Shown in pieces: positions 27,088 through 37,064 of a stretch of 53,112 bases of DNA; the first letter of the stretch is position 1; each line of letters starts with the position of its first letter. The position numbers were made by a program, and so were the translations under genes. Under the pieces are notes generated by a model. That model was not told the origin of the DNA, ran no database searches, and saw only the letters and a list, made by a program, of their open reading frames with translations. The DNA is from Alphaproteobacteria bacterium (GTDB lineage: Bacteria; Pseudomonadota; Alphaproteobacteria; Micropepsales; Micropepsaceae): positions 1 to 53,112 of the forward strand of contig CANJIS010000016.1 of NCBI GenBank assembly GCA_947474565.1, written 5' to 3'.

Positions 27088-28665
27088 TTGAAAAAACTGC
27101 TATTTTTCCTGGCTTTTGCCGGGCTTCTGGCGACCTCCAGCACGATGGCGCAAATGCGCTCCGGCGCCGCAGTCGAAAAGACCTATGGCCTGGGTCTGCC
27201 GCGCGACATGGGCAAACTCATCCCGCCGGATTCCGATTATCCCGTCTATCCGCTGGGGCCCGGCCAGGAAGCTTATGCCGATGTCGACGGGGCTCGCATC
27301 AAGGAAGAGCTGAAAAAATTCACCGCCATCTCGCTCAAGAGTCTGGATGACGGCAATCAATTCTGGGGCCGCATTCCCGGCACCAAATACGACCACGAAA
27401 CCACCGAGTTGCTGGCATCCGAATATGAAAAGCTGGGGCTTCAGGTCAAGCACGTGCCGTTCAACGAGCCCAGCATCTGGTATCCCACGCATTGGGACGC
27501 CAGCTACCAGATCGCCGGCGGCAAAAGCGGCGCCCTGCTGACCGCGTATCCTATCGATGAAACCGTGCCGACACCGGCCGGCGGCATCACGGCCGAAGCG
27601 GTATGGGTGGGCGTCGGCTCCAACGCTGATCTGGCGGGGCGCGATCTCAAGGGCAAAGCCGTCATCGTTTACAGCTTCTTCGTGCCGGGCGGGCGCAGCC
27701 ATTCCGCCAGCGACCGGGCGGGTATCTTCAATTCCGACAGCCTCGCCATCAAGGCCGGTGCGGCCATGGTCATCAATGTGATGGGCATTCCCGGAAACGG
27801 TCAATTCAATCCCGAAGGCGCGCCCTCGGGCGCCGGCGCGGTGCCCACCATGTCCATCAGCCAGGATGAAGGCTTCATGCTGCGCGACATGATCGCCGCG
27901 GGCCAGAAAGTACAGATTCATCTGAAGCTCGACATCGAACAGCGCAAGAACCTGGCGTCTCAAGACATCATCGCTACCCTGCCGGGCATGTCAGACGAAG
28001 TGGATCTGGTGGTGGCCCATACCGACTCCTATTTCCAGGGTGCGATGGACAATGCCAGCGGGCTGGCCACCGCGGTTGATATCGCGCGCCACTACGCCGC
28101 CCTTCCCAAATCGCAGCGGCCGCGCACCATGGTGTTCTTCCATGAGCCCGATCACCATCATGGCGAATTCGGGCGCAGCATCTTCATCAAGGATTTCGAC
28201 TGGAACAAAGTGGCGCTGATCCTGAACTGCGAGCACACATCTCAATCGCAGTTGTTCCTGATGAATCAGGATCTGGAAGTCGGCAATTCGATCAATGCCC
28301 GGCGCTGGTATGTCAGCGGCAGCCCGGCACTCCAGCAATTGGTGAAAAGCAGCTTCAAGGATTTCAATGTCTCGGTCTACACCACGCCGGAACGGCAGGC
28401 TGGCGGCTCGCTAGGCGCCTTTACCCGCCTGGCGCCCGCTTTCCACATTATTGATCATATTATTTATCACACCACGTTGGATACGCCCGAACTGGTGCCG
28501 GCGGTGGGTTTGGCCTACAGCGAACGGGCTTTTCTCAGCATTTTCGATCACGCCAACAAGATGAGCATGGCAGAGCTGCGGGGCGCAGCGCCGTTGCCCA
28601 ATCCCTTGGGCGGTCCGCCCGACGGCAAGTCTTTCGGAACGCCTGGGCGCGCCGGCGGAGAATAG
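27088..28665 (+). CDS. M28-family zinc metallopeptidase, secreted
   Basis: Periplasmic or secreted aminopeptidase/carboxypeptidase-like enzyme, about 525 residues. I chose TTG 27088 since it opens a clean signal peptide (KKLLFFLAFAGLLATSS); an in-frame TTG at 27064 is equally possible. A PA-type insert domain lies around residues 130-270. The M28 domain shows likely zinc ligands in VVAHTDS, GAMDNASG, the HEPDHHHGEFG region and YHTTLDTPELV. The usual E-E pair is replaced by this His-rich segment, a departure worth noting. A DctA-type carrier follows 36 bp downstream, so the pair may release and import acidic amino acids. Confidence 0.82.
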   Translation: MKKLLFFLAFAGLLATSSTMAQMRSGAAVEKTYGLGLPRDMGKLIPPDSDYPVYPLGPGQEAYADVDGARIKEELKKFTAISLKSLDDGNQFWGRIPGTKYDHETTELLASEYEKLGLQVKHVPFNEPSIWYPTHWDASYQIAGGKSGALLTAYPIDETVPTPAGGITAEAVWVGVGSNADLAGRDLKGKAVIVYSFFVPGGRSHSASDRAGIFNSDSLAIKAGAAMVINVMGIPGNGQFNPEGAPSGAGAVPTMSISQDEGFMLRDMIAAGQKVQIHLKLDIEQRKNLASQDIIATLPGMSDEVDLVVAHTDSYFQGAMDNASGLATAVDIARHYAALPKSQRPRTMVFFHEPDHHHGEFGRSIFIKDFDWNKVALILNCEHTSQSQLFLMNQDLEVGNSINARRWYVSGSPALQQLVKSSFKDFNVSVYTTPERQAGGSLGAFTRLAPAFHIIDHIIYHTTLDTPELVPAVGLAYSERAFLSIFDHANKMSMAELRGAAPLPNPLGGPPDGKSFGTPGRAGGE

Positions 28666-28701
28666 CCGTAGACATAACGGCATCAATTTCAGGGGGCATT
28701 T

Positions 28702-29976
28702 ATGGGGTTTTTACGCAAGATCTATTGGCAGGTGTTGATCGCCATCGCGCTGGGCGCGGCCTTCGGCGCCATCTGGCCGGCCAGTGGCGCCGCCATGAAG
28801 CCCCTGGGCGATGCCTTCATCGCGCTGATCCGCATGATGATCGGGCCGGTAATTTTCTGCACCATCGTGCACGGCATCGGTTCCATGCATGACATGGCCA
28901 AGGTGGGCCGCATCGGGCTCAAGGCCCTTATCCTGTTCGAAGTCATTTCCACTTTCGCGCTGATCCTGGGTCTTGCGGCGGCGCATCTGGTGCATCCGGG
29001 CGTGGGGTTGACCGAGCATGTCGGTACCGCCAGCAAGGCGGTTGAAGGCTTTGTCACCAAAGCATCGGATGACAGTCTGGTGGCGCATCTCCTGGCGATC
29101 ATTCCTTCCACCTTTATCAGCGCTTTCACCACCGGTGATCTGCTTCAGGTGTTGCTGGTATCGATCCTTACCGGCGTTGCCCTCAGCCGCATGGGCGAGG
29201 CGGGCGCGAAGATCACCCATGGCGTGGACTTGGTGGGCAAGCTGTTCTTCAAGGTGATCAACATTATCGTTTATGCCGCGCCTATCGGAACCTTCGGCGC
29301 CATGGCCTATACGATCGGCGCTTTCGGCGTGAAATCGCTCGCCAATCTGGGCACGCTGGTCGCCACTTTCTATGTCACCAGCCTTCTCTTCGTGTTTTTG
29401 GTTCTTGGTACGATCAGCCACTTGTTGGGCTTCTCGATCCTGAAATTCCTGCGTTATATGCGCGAAGAGCTTTTCATAGTGCTCGGCACATCATCGTCGG
29501 AACCGGCGCTGCCCAATCTGATGCGCAAGCTGGAAGAGTTGGGCGCGCCCAGCTCAGTCGTCGGACTTGTCGTGCCGATGGGCTACAGCTTCAATCTCTG
29601 CGGCACCAACATCTACATGACGCTGGGGATTCTGTTTTTGGCTCAGGCCACCGATACGCATCTGACCTTCGGCCAGGAAGCCACCATCATTCTGATCTCC
29701 ATGCTGACCTCCAAAGGTGCGGCCGGAGTCACCGGCGCGGGATTCATCACGCTGGCCGCCACGCTGGCCATCGTGCCCGCCATTCCGATCGCCTCGTTGG
29801 GACTGCTCCTGGGCGTGGACCGCTTCATGAGCGAATGCCGGTCGCTAACCAATTTCATTTCCAATGGCGTGACCGCCCTGGCTGTGGCGCATTGGGAAAA
29901 GGTTTTGAACCGCGGGCGACTCACCCGTCAGCTCAATGCCGGGCCGGGCAAAGTGGAAGACGTGCTCCCGATCTGA
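28702..29976 (+). CDS. Dicarboxylate/amino acid:cation symporter (DctA/GltP family)
   Basis: Inner-membrane secondary transporter of the DAACS family, 424 residues. The N-terminus ([18 protein letters not shown]) and [26 protein letters not shown] are typical. Re-entrant loops are seen in [37 protein letters not shown] and [18 protein letters not shown], which hold the substrate and Na+ or H+ sites. AGGGGG lies seven bases before ATG 28702. C4-dicarboxylate or acidic amino acid uptake cannot be decided from sequence. It probably shares an operon with the M28 peptidase. Confidence 0.9.
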   Translation: MGFLRKIYWQVLIAIALGAAFGAIWPASGAAMKPLGDAFIALIRMMIGPVIFCTIVHGIGSMHDMAKVGRIGLKALILFEVISTFALILGLAAAHLVHPGVGLTEHVGTASKAVEGFVTKASDDSLVAHLLAIIPSTFISAFTTGDLLQVLLVSILTGVALSRMGEAGAKITHGVDLVGKLFFKVINIIVYAAPIGTFGAMAYTIGAFGVKSLANLGTLVATFYVTSLLFVFLVLGTISHLLGFSILKFLRYMREELFIVLGTSSSEPALPNLMRKLEELGAPSSVVGLVVPMGYSFNLCGTNIYMTLGILFLAQATDTHLTFGQEATIILISMLTSKGAAGVTGAGFITLAATLAIVPAIPIASLGLLLGVDRFMSECRSLTNFISNGVTALAVAHWEKVLNRGRLTRQLNAGPGKVEDVLPI

Positions 29977-30459
29977 CGGTAATCCGCCGCGCTTTCGCGG
30001 GATTCTTGCCGGGAATCGCCGCCAGAAGACGCGAAGAGTCTCATCGCGCCGCCATTCATCCGAGTACAACACTTATTATATGGGGCGCTGCAGAGGAGCG
30101 CGGCCAAAAAGACACGCTCACTACTTAAGCGTGCCACGATGGGAAGATGGTCACACAATAGGCAATGGCCGTATTTGAAATATCCATTGTATTTCAATTG
30201 GTTAGATGGCGTTGCAGGGCCGCCACTTTTCCTCTGCTTTCCGTGGAGAAGCAGTTGCCTCTGTGTTGACTTTGGGATGCCCTCCCATCACTCTCGGCCA
30301 AAATCGCCGTTCGTATATAAAAAAAATCGGCGGACACGAGGGAATTCGAATACTACGCGTTTGAACTAGATTTGCGCATTCGCGCGGCCTGTTTAAGGCC
30401 GTTATGCCGTAACTAATCATGCCCGCCGCAGGCGGCAGAGACACAAGGGGAGTACCGTA
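29977..30459. other. Long intergenic region upstream of the 980-residue TBDR
   Basis: 483 bp without a credible gene. It contains an imperfect palindrome TGAAATA-N7-TATTTCA at 30176-30196, a TTGACT hexamer at 30266 with no good -10 partner, and AAGGGGAG just before ATG 30460. No RNA family was recognised. The small frames here are not protein-like. Confidence 0.6.
30176..30196. repeat. Inverted repeat, possible operator
   Basis: TGAAATA, seven-base spacer TCCATTG, then TATTTCA. The arms extend imperfectly by two more A/T bases on each side. It is AT-rich and sits 264 bp before the TBDR start. It could bind a dimeric regulator; no family was recognised. Confidence 0.35.
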
Positions 30460-33402
30460 ATGAATAAATCCAAACTGCTTACCGCTTCGTCGGTAATGGC
30501 GCTTTCGTCGGTGATGGGCACCGCCGCTTTCGCGCAAGACATTGAGCAGGTGGTGGTCTCCGCCTCGCGTATTCAGATCGCGGGTTATCAGCAGCCGACA
30601 CCGGTTTCGGTGGTTGGCGCTGCCCAGCTGCTGGAAGCCGCGAAAGCCGACATCGGCGACACGCTGCGCTTGATGCCTTCGATGGCCAATTCGGCGACCC
30701 CGGAAAAGGGCACCAACGCCAATGCCGGTAACTCGGGCGCCCTCGGCGTGTCGGGCGTCAACCTGCGCAACCTCGGCGCCACCCGCACCCTGGTTCTGTT
30801 GGACGGCCAGCGCATCGCTTCGCCGGTTCTGACCGGCGGCGTTGACCTCTCGGTTATCCCGAACACCGTCGTCCAGCGCGTTGACGTTGTGACCGGCGGC
30901 GCCTCGGCTGCCTGGGGTTCGGACGCGGTTTCCGGCGTTGTGAACATCGTCATCAACAAGAACTATACCGGCCTGAAGGCCAGCTTGGACTTCCAGACCA
31001 CGGGCCAGGACAATCGCCGTTCCTACGGCTTTACCGTCACCAACGGCTTCGACATTCTGGGCGGCCGGTCTCACATCCTGTGGGCCGCCACCTACAACGA
31101 CAGCCCGCAGGCTGTGTTCCAGAACTCGGCCAAGTGGTTCCGCAATCCGGGCTTGATCGCCAACCCGCTGTTCGTGCAGGGCCGCCGCGACGTTCCGCAG
31201 CTGATCCACGTCTTCAACGGCAGCCAGAACACCACGCCGGGCGGCAACGTCCTGTCGGGTGCGCTGGCAGGCGTTGGCTGGGGCCAGGGCGGCGCGCTCA
31301 CCACCTACAAGGTGCCGACTTGCACCTACTACACCAACTCGAACGTGCCGAACGCGACCGATACGCGCTTCAACTACATCGCCACCGGCACCAGCCAGAG
31401 CAACTCGTTCTGCTATGGCGGTTCGGGCGGCCAGAATGACTCGGCGGCGAATATCGGCCTGCTCAGCTTCCCGATTATTCAGGGCACGGCCTTCTTCTTC
31501 GGCACCTACAAGATCACGCCGGAAATCCAGGCCTCGTTGATGTTGAACTACGGTTACAACCGCAACAAATCCTCGTCGCTGACCGTCAACGAAACCGCGA
31601 CGATCAGAACCGACAACGCCTTCCTCAACCCCATCGTTCTGGCGCGCATGAATGCGGCCGGCGTGACCACCATTGCGGTGCAGAACAGCCTGAGCGATCC
31701 GGTCAGCTTGACCCGCCCCGTGTATCAAGACTTCACAAAGTCGCCCGGCACGCCCTCCACCCAGACGGTGCGCCAGTTCTATCGCGCTGTGTTCGCCCTC
31801 GATGGCGCCATCGGTGATCAGTGGTCCTGGAACGTCTATGCCCAGCACAGCATGAGCCGCCTGTACGAAGTGTACACGGCCATCGAAGTGAAGCAGAACT
31901 TCCTGAACGCGGTTGACGCAGTCACCGTGACGGCGGCGAACCAGGCCAAGTCGAACCTGGCCATCGGCTCCATCGCGTGCCGTTCGACCCTGTCCGTTCC
32001 GTCCAATGGTTGCGTGCCCTACAACGTCATGGGCACCGGCGTGAACACGCAGGCCGCGACCAACTACGTCATCGACAACAACGACTATTACCACCTGAAC
32101 ATCCAGCAGGAATCGGCCGGCGCCTCGATGCAGGGCGTGCTGCCTTGGGATCTGCTTGGTGCCGGTGCGCCGGCCACTGCCTTCGGCGTGGAATACCGTA
32201 AGGAATCGGCCGTTTCCTGGGCCGATCCGAACGGCGCGCTCGGTGCGCTTGGCGGCGGCAACTTCGTCGGCATGCGCGGCCAGTACAACGTGATGGAAGG
32301 CTTTGCCCAGCTTGACGTTCCGCTGATCAAGAACGGCATCGTCAACAACCTCGACCTGAGCTTGGCCGGCCGTATGACCAGCTACTCGACCTCGGGTCTG
32401 GTGGAAACCTGGAAGCTGGGTCTGACCAGCCAGGTCAACGAAGACGTCCGCCTGCGCTTCACGATGTCGGTCGACATTCGTGCGCCGAACCTGGGCGAAC
32501 TCTACAACACCATCCCGGCCTCGGGCGGTCAGATCGACTACAAGACCGGCTCCTCCGTTGCGACGGCCCTTTCGGAAGCTTCGGGCAACACCAACCTGGT
32601 TCCGGAAACCGCGATCACCTATTCGGGCGGCATCGTGCTGACCCCGCATTGGATCCCGGGCCTGACCATGTCGTTCGACTGGTACAACATCAATGTGAAG
32701 GGCGTCATCAACGCCCCGAGCACCACCCAGGCGCGTAACTTCTGCTTGGCTGGAACGCTGACGCCAGGCGGCAGCAGCTACTGCGCTAACTGGGTCTATG
32801 GCGCGCCGACCAACGCCACCAACCCGAACGGTCTGCAGTTTGTTTACACCTATCCGTACAACAACGGCTTCCTGACCACCTCAGGCCTGGACTTTGCGGC
32901 CGACTACGCCATGGACTTCCTCGGTGGCAACCTGGCCTGGCGTCTGGCTGGTAACTACAACGACCAGACCAGCCAGTCGGTGTTCGGTGCGACCTCGGCA
33001 ACTGGCGGTGTGGTTTCTTACAACTACGCTGGCTCGGTCGGTCCGGCGCCGTTCGTCGGTGCGCCCAAGGTCCATATGCAGGCTGCTGCCACCTATACCG
33101 CTGGTCCTTGGACCGGCACGGTGCAGACCCGCTATATCGGCACGGCTCAGTTGGTCAATGGTTGGGTCTCCGGCATCCAGATCGACGACAACCGCGTTTC
33201 TCAGATCGCCTACCTCGACCTGCGCGGCACGTATCGCTGGAACGACAACGTCCAGTTCTACATGTCGGTTGACAACGTCTTCCACACCCCGCCCCCGCTC
33301 ACGGTGGGTTACAGCCCCTCGACCAACGGTGGCACCACCATCGCTCGCGACTACGACATCCTCGGCCGTATGTGGCACGCGGGCGTCCGCCTCAGCTGGT
33401 AA
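30460..33402 (+). CDS. Large TonB-dependent receptor (980 residues)
   Basis: Outer-membrane receptor with a signal peptide (SKLLTASSVMALSSVMGTAAFAQ) and a TonB box IEQVVVSASR. The plug carries LRNLGATRTLVLLDGQR, VVQRVDVVTGGASAAWGSDAVSGVVN, the long type common in Caulobacter and sphingomonads for oligosaccharides or complex organics. The C-terminus GVRLSW ends in an aromatic residue. Codons strongly favour C-ending triplets, more than in neighbours, which suggests high expression. Tandem hairpins follow the gene. It precedes the NHL and PQQ genes, so it may import their substrate or product; that is inference. Confidence 0.9.
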   Translation: MNKSKLLTASSVMALSSVMGTAAFAQDIEQVVVSASRIQIAGYQQPTPVSVVGAAQLLEAAKADIGDTLRLMPSMANSATPEKGTNANAGNSGALGVSGVNLRNLGATRTLVLLDGQRIASPVLTGGVDLSVIPNTVVQRVDVVTGGASAAWGSDAVSGVVNIVINKNYTGLKASLDFQTTGQDNRRSYGFTVTNGFDILGGRSHILWAATYNDSPQAVFQNSAKWFRNPGLIANPLFVQGRRDVPQLIHVFNGSQNTTPGGNVLSGALAGVGWGQGGALTTYKVPTCTYYTNSNVPNATDTRFNYIATGTSQSNSFCYGGSGGQNDSAANIGLLSFPIIQGTAFFFGTYKITPEIQASLMLNYGYNRNKSSSLTVNETATIRTDNAFLNPIVLARMNAAGVTTIAVQNSLSDPVSLTRPVYQDFTKSPGTPSTQTVRQFYRAVFALDGAIGDQWSWNVYAQHSMSRLYEVYTAIEVKQNFLNAVDAVTVTAANQAKSNLAIGSIACRSTLSVPSNGCVPYNVMGTGVNTQAATNYVIDNNDYYHLNIQQESAGASMQGVLPWDLLGAGAPATAFGVEYRKESAVSWADPNGALGALGGGNFVGMRGQYNVMEGFAQLDVPLIKNGIVNNLDLSLAGRMTSYSTSGLVETWKLGLTSQVNEDVRLRFTMSVDIRAPNLGELYNTIPASGGQIDYKTGSSVATALSEASGNTNLVPETAITYSGGIVLTPHWIPGLTMSFDWYNINVKGVINAPSTTQARNFCLAGTLTPGGSSYCANWVYGAPTNATNPNGLQFVYTYPYNNGFLTTSGLDFAADYAMDFLGGNLAWRLAGNYNDQTSQSVFGATSATGGVVSYNYAGSVGPAPFVGAPKVHMQAAATYTAGPWTGTVQTRYIGTAQLVNGWVSGIQIDDNRVSQIAYLDLRGTYRWNDNVQFYMSVDNVFHTPPPLTVGYSPSTNGGTTIARDYDILGRMWHAGVRLSW

Positions 33403-33410
33403 TTGAAATC

Positions 33411-33488
33411 GGATCCGCCCTTTACCGGGCGGATCCACCCAGCAGTTTTTTGAAACACCCGGTCCCAAAAGGACCGGGTGTTTTCTTT
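33411..33488 (+). terminator. Tandem terminator hairpins after TBDR
   Basis: First stem: GGATCCGCCC, loop TTTACC, GGGCGGATCC (33411-33436), perfect over 10 bp but with the T-run set back. Second stem: CACCCGGTCC, loop CAAAA, GGACCGGGTG (33456-33480), followed by TTTTCTTTT. The second is a standard Rho-independent terminator; the first probably reinforces it or protects the 3' end of the message. Confidence 0.9.
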
Positions 33489-33546
33489 TGTGCTGAATGC
33501 TCCCCGCGCGGAGACTTGAGCCGCGCCGCCGCTGCTCCGGGCAGAT

Positions 33547-33585
33547 AAAAAAAAGGCGCCCTTCGGGGCGCCCTTTTCCTTTTAA
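33547..33585 (-). terminator. Terminator for NHL gene (minus strand, probably bidirectional)
   Basis: GGCGCCC, TTCG tetraloop, GGGCGCC (33555-33572). Eight A on the left flank become a U8 tract for minus-strand transcripts, ending the NHL-repeat gene. On the plus strand a CTTTTCCTTTT tail gives weaker termination. Confidence 0.9.
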
Positions 33586-33602
33586 GCTTTCGCTCTGGTC
33601 AG

Positions 33603-34658
33603 CTACCGCGGAGGTGTAGTGCCGCGGCGGGCCGGCTTGGGCTGCGGGCCGGCAGGCTCATAACGGACAATGGCCTTCTGGCCGACTTCGGCATCATAGA
33701 TCACGCCGTTCTTGTCCACCCAGCCGCCTTCGCCGTTTGAAGTGCCCGACTTCTCGGGATCGATATCCTTGTCGTCCGGGATGAAGGCGACGACCACGCC
33801 GTCATTGACGCTGCCGATGCGCACGCCGCGTGCCCAGCCGGGATGGTGGCCGAGATGCGATTCCGAATCGAAGACGTACAGGTTGTCTTTGCTGTCGATG
33901 AAGCAGCCGCTGGGACGGCCGAAATTATCCCAATGGGCGATGAACTTGCCGTTCTGGTCAAAGATATCCATGCGGTTATTGCCGCGGTCACCCAGGAACA
34001 GGCGGCCCTTGCTGTCCATCGCCAGGCAGTGGGGAATGTCCATCTTGCCATCAGCCCGGCCATGGCCGCCCCATTCCGTCAGATACTTGCCATTGGCGTC
34101 GAATTTGACGACGCGGGCATTGCCGGTGTCCTGAGAATGGCCGTCACCGACAAAGACGCTGCCATCCGGCGCCACCAGCACCGAGCTGGGTTCATGCAGA
34201 TGGGTCTTGTCGGCGCCCGCCTTGCCCGGGGTGCCAATGGTCAGCAGCACCTTGCCGTTGGGGTCGAACTTGGTAACCGTATCGCCAAGCTTGCCGTTGT
34301 TGTGACCGTCCACCACCCACAGATTGTCCTGCTTGTCGATGAACAGCGAATGCGGGAACAGAATCTTGCCGGCGCCAAAGGACTTGATGAAGTTGCCCTT
34401 GGCATCGAACTGCATGATCGGGTCCAGCGGGCTGCCGTCGCAGTCATTGGCGCCGCAGCGTTCCATCACCCAGATATTGCCCTTGCTGTCGCCGTAAACG
34501 GTGTTGGTCGAGCCCATATGACGGCCATTGGGCAACTTGAAGTAATTGTCCGTCCGCTTGAACAGCGGCGAGGACTCGGTGATCTGCTGCGCGGAAGCAG
34601 CCGATGCGCACAGCGCCAACGCCGTGCATAACAATGCGGTACGGAATGCGGTTTTCAT
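33603..34658 (-). CDS. Secreted NHL-repeat beta-propeller protein
   Basis: About 351 residues from ATG 34658, preceded by GGGGAGAATCACC; the upstream frame extension is not coding-like. Signal peptide ...LALCASAASAQ. NHL-type blades repeat (DSKGNIWVMERCG, DKQDNLWVVDGHNNG, DSKGRLFLGDRGNNR), resembling the peptidyl-alpha-hydroxyglycine amidating lyase-like group. CGANDC may form a disulfide. It probably acts in the periplasm; the reaction is unknown. It lies divergent from a PQQ quinoprotein and convergent with a TBDR. A second, longer member of the family is at 51654-52994. Confidence 0.82.
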   Translation of the reverse strand: MKTAFRTALLCTALALCASAASAQQITESSPLFKRTDNYFKLPNGRHMGSTNTVYGDSKGNIWVMERCGANDCDGSPLDPIMQFDAKGNFIKSFGAGKILFPHSLFIDKQDNLWVVDGHNNGKLGDTVTKFDPNGKVLLTIGTPGKAGADKTHLHEPSSVLVAPDGSVFVGDGHSQDTGNARVVKFDANGKYLTEWGGHGRADGKMDIPHCLAMDSKGRLFLGDRGNNRMDIFDQNGKFIAHWDNFGRPSGCFIDSKDNLYVFDSESHLGHHPGWARGVRIGSVNDGVVVAFIPDDKDIDPEKSGTSNGEGGWVDKNGVIYDAEVGQKAIVRYEPAGPQPKPARRGTTPPR

Positions 34659-34911
34659 GGTGATTCTCCCCGGTTTCGGCGGTCTTATGCCCGCCGATTG
34701 CGAAAACCTTACCAGATGGCGGCAGGGGAACAAGGTTGGCTCCCCTGCCGCAGCGACCAGAAAACACAAAAAACATATATAATACAAACATTTACATAGA
34801 GGCCTCCCAGCCACGCGCTTGAGACGGGCAAGCGATGCCGATATCATTCACTCAAATCAGCCAGCGCCGCTGCTCCTGCATGGCGCATGTCTGAAAAACG
34901 GGGAGGGGCCG
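34659..34911. promoter_or_regulatory. Divergent promoter region, NHL gene / PQQ gene
   Basis: 253 bp between divergent starts. An AT-rich island at 34763-34799 carries TATAAT at 34778-34783 on the plus strand, a plausible -10 for the PQQ gene; the -35 is poor. The minus strand is equally AT-rich. GGGAGGGG precedes the PQQ gene start at 34912. Confidence 0.45.
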
Positions 34912-37056
34912 ATGGCCAGCGCAAGTTTTTCAAAAAAACTATTGGTGACCGCCGCGCCCCTGGCGCTATGCGCGGTCCTGTCTGCGGGCCAAGCCCTGGC
35001 GCAGGGCGCTGTCGGCCAGCCTTCCACCACGCGCGGCGATTGGCCGATGTATTTCGCCGATCCGTCGGGATCGCGTTATTCGCCCCAGGACCAGATCAAC
35101 CCTTCCAACTTCAGCAAGCTGGAGCTGGCTTGGCACTTCAAGACCGACGCCATGGGCGCCCATCCAGAATACAAGCTGGAAGGCACCCCCATCGAAGTGA
35201 ACGGCACTGTTTACACCACCGCCGGTTCGCGCCGCGCGGTCGTGGCGCTGGACGCCAAAACCGGCGAACTCAAATGGGTGTACAGCATCAATGAAGGCAT
35301 CCGGGCGGCGATTTCCCCGCGTCAGCTTTCCGGCCGCGGCGTCTCCTATTGGACGGACGGCAATGGCGATGACCGCATCCTCTATGTCACCACCGGCTAC
35401 CGCCTGGTCGAGCTCAATGCCAAGACCGGCCGTCCGGTCGAAAGCTTCGGCGACCATGGCGTGATCGACATGAAGGTCGGTGCCTATACCGGTGTGCCCG
35501 GCCAGCCGGGGGTCTACAAACAGATCGATCTGGTCACCGGCGAAATCGGCCTGCACACCACCCCCACCGTGGTGGGCGATACCGTGATCGTGGGTTCTTC
35601 CATGAAGGAAGGCTTTCAGCCCACCACCCAGAACAACACCAAGGGGATTGTGCGCGCCTGGGACGTCAAGACCGGCAAGTTGAACTGGACCTTTCATGAC
35701 ATCCCGCAAAAGGGCGAGTTCGGCTACGACAGCTGGGAGAAGGGCTCTGCCGATTACAACGGCAATGCGGGGGTCTGGACCGGCATCACCGCAGATCCGG
35801 TGCTGGGCAATGTTTATCTGCCGATAGAAGACGCCACCAATGACGTTTATGGCGGCTCGCGCCTGGGCAATGATCTTTATGCCGACTCTCTTGTCTGTAT
35901 CGATCTGCAGACCGGCAAGATGAAATGGTACTACCAGTTCGTGCATCACCCGATCTGGAATTACGACATCACCTCGCCGCCGCTTCTGGTTGACATCACG
36001 GTGGATGGGAAGCCGGTCAAGGCGGTGGCGGTCCCCAGTAAGCAGGCATGGCTTTATGTCTTCGACCGCGTCACCGGCAAACCGATCTGGCCAATCGTCG
36101 AACGGCCGGTGCCGCAGAGCGACACGCCGGGTGAGAAAACCTCGAAAACCCAGCCTTTTGTCACCAAGCCCGCGCCTTATGCGCGCAACTCGTTCGATCA
36201 GAATGATTTGATCGATTTCACGCCGGACCTGCGCGCCAAGGCGCTGGACGTGCTCAAGCAGTACAAAGTCGGCCCCATGTATACGGCGCCGGTGCTGGGC
36301 AAGATCGGCGGTCCTTACAAGACGCTGAGCCTGAACAATGCCAGCGGCGGCACCAACTGGCCGGGCGGCGGCTTTGATCCGGAAACCCAGACGGTGTTTG
36401 TGCCCGCGATCAATGGCGGCATCGTCACGCGCGGGTTGGTGGTTCCGCCGGAAGGCTATTCCGATGCCAGATATCTGGAAGGCGAAGCCGGCCAGGTATT
36501 CTCTGTGGCGCTGGGCCCAGGCTTCGGTTCGGCCTCCGACGCGCCGAAGGTGGGCGCCGACGCGGCCAAGCTGAACGCCATTCTCTCAAAAATAAATCCG
36601 CCCAAGCCGGCGAAGCCGCCGGCACGCTTTACGGTGGATGGCTTGCCGCTGCTCAAGCCGCCTTACGGCACGCTCACAGCCATCAATCTCAACACCGGCG
36701 ATTTCCGCTGGCAGGTGCCGCATGGCGATACGCCGGATGAGATCAAGAACAATCCGGCGCTCAAAGGCATCACGCTTCCCAAAACCGGACAGGCGGGTAA
36801 TGTCGGGCTGGCCGTGACGCACAGCTTGGTGGTCAGCGGCGATCCGCAATACTCCACATCGCCAGGTCATCCGCGCGGCGCCATGCTGCGTGGCTATGAC
36901 AAGATGACCGGCCAGCAGGCCGGCGAAATCTGGCTGCCGGCGCCGCAATCCGGTTCGCCCATGACGTATTCCTATGATGGAAGGCAATACATCATGGTGG
37001 CGGTATCGGGCGGCAACTATTCCGGCGACTATCTCGCCTTTGCCTTGCCCAACTGA
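34912..37056 (+). CDS. PQQ-binding quinoprotein dehydrogenase (second)
   Basis: About 714 residues from ATG 34912, which follows GGGAGGGG and opens a signal peptide (KKLLVTAAPLALCAVLSAGQALAQ). Propeller motifs are clear: DAKTGELKWVYS, DVKTGKLNWTFHD, DLQTGKMKWYYQFVHHP and NLNTGDFRWQVP. WNYDITSPPLL matches the active-site side of the glucose/alcohol quinoprotein family. There is no fused heme domain; the convergent gene just downstream encodes a cytochrome c that could take its electrons. A disordered Pro/Lys stretch (INPPKPAKPPARF) lies near residue 570. Substrate unknown. Confidence 0.87.
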   Translation: MASASFSKKLLVTAAPLALCAVLSAGQALAQGAVGQPSTTRGDWPMYFADPSGSRYSPQDQINPSNFSKLELAWHFKTDAMGAHPEYKLEGTPIEVNGTVYTTAGSRRAVVALDAKTGELKWVYSINEGIRAAISPRQLSGRGVSYWTDGNGDDRILYVTTGYRLVELNAKTGRPVESFGDHGVIDMKVGAYTGVPGQPGVYKQIDLVTGEIGLHTTPTVVGDTVIVGSSMKEGFQPTTQNNTKGIVRAWDVKTGKLNWTFHDIPQKGEFGYDSWEKGSADYNGNAGVWTGITADPVLGNVYLPIEDATNDVYGGSRLGNDLYADSLVCIDLQTGKMKWYYQFVHHPIWNYDITSPPLLVDITVDGKPVKAVAVPSKQAWLYVFDRVTGKPIWPIVERPVPQSDTPGEKTSKTQPFVTKPAPYARNSFDQNDLIDFTPDLRAKALDVLKQYKVGPMYTAPVLGKIGGPYKTLSLNNASGGTNWPGGGFDPETQTVFVPAINGGIVTRGLVVPPEGYSDARYLEGEAGQVFSVALGPGFGSASDAPKVGADAAKLNAILSKINPPKPAKPPARFTVDGLPLLKPPYGTLTAINLNTGDFRWQVPHGDTPDEIKNNPALKGITLPKTGQAGNVGLAVTHSLVVSGDPQYSTSPGHPRGAMLRGYDKMTGQQAGEIWLPAPQSGSPMTYSYDGRQYIMVAVSGGNYSGDYLAFALPN

Positions 37057-37064
37057 CCAAAACA

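Noticed and set aside
30202..32649. 815-codon open frame on the minus strand
   Set aside because: It lies wholly opposite the 980-residue TBDR, is Gly/Arg/His-rich with no domain, and arises from the C-ending codons of the real gene.
33411..33436. The perfect BamHI-type palindrome as an insertion or attachment site
   Set aside because: It is simply the outer part of a hairpin after a gene end, with no mobile element or flanking repeat.
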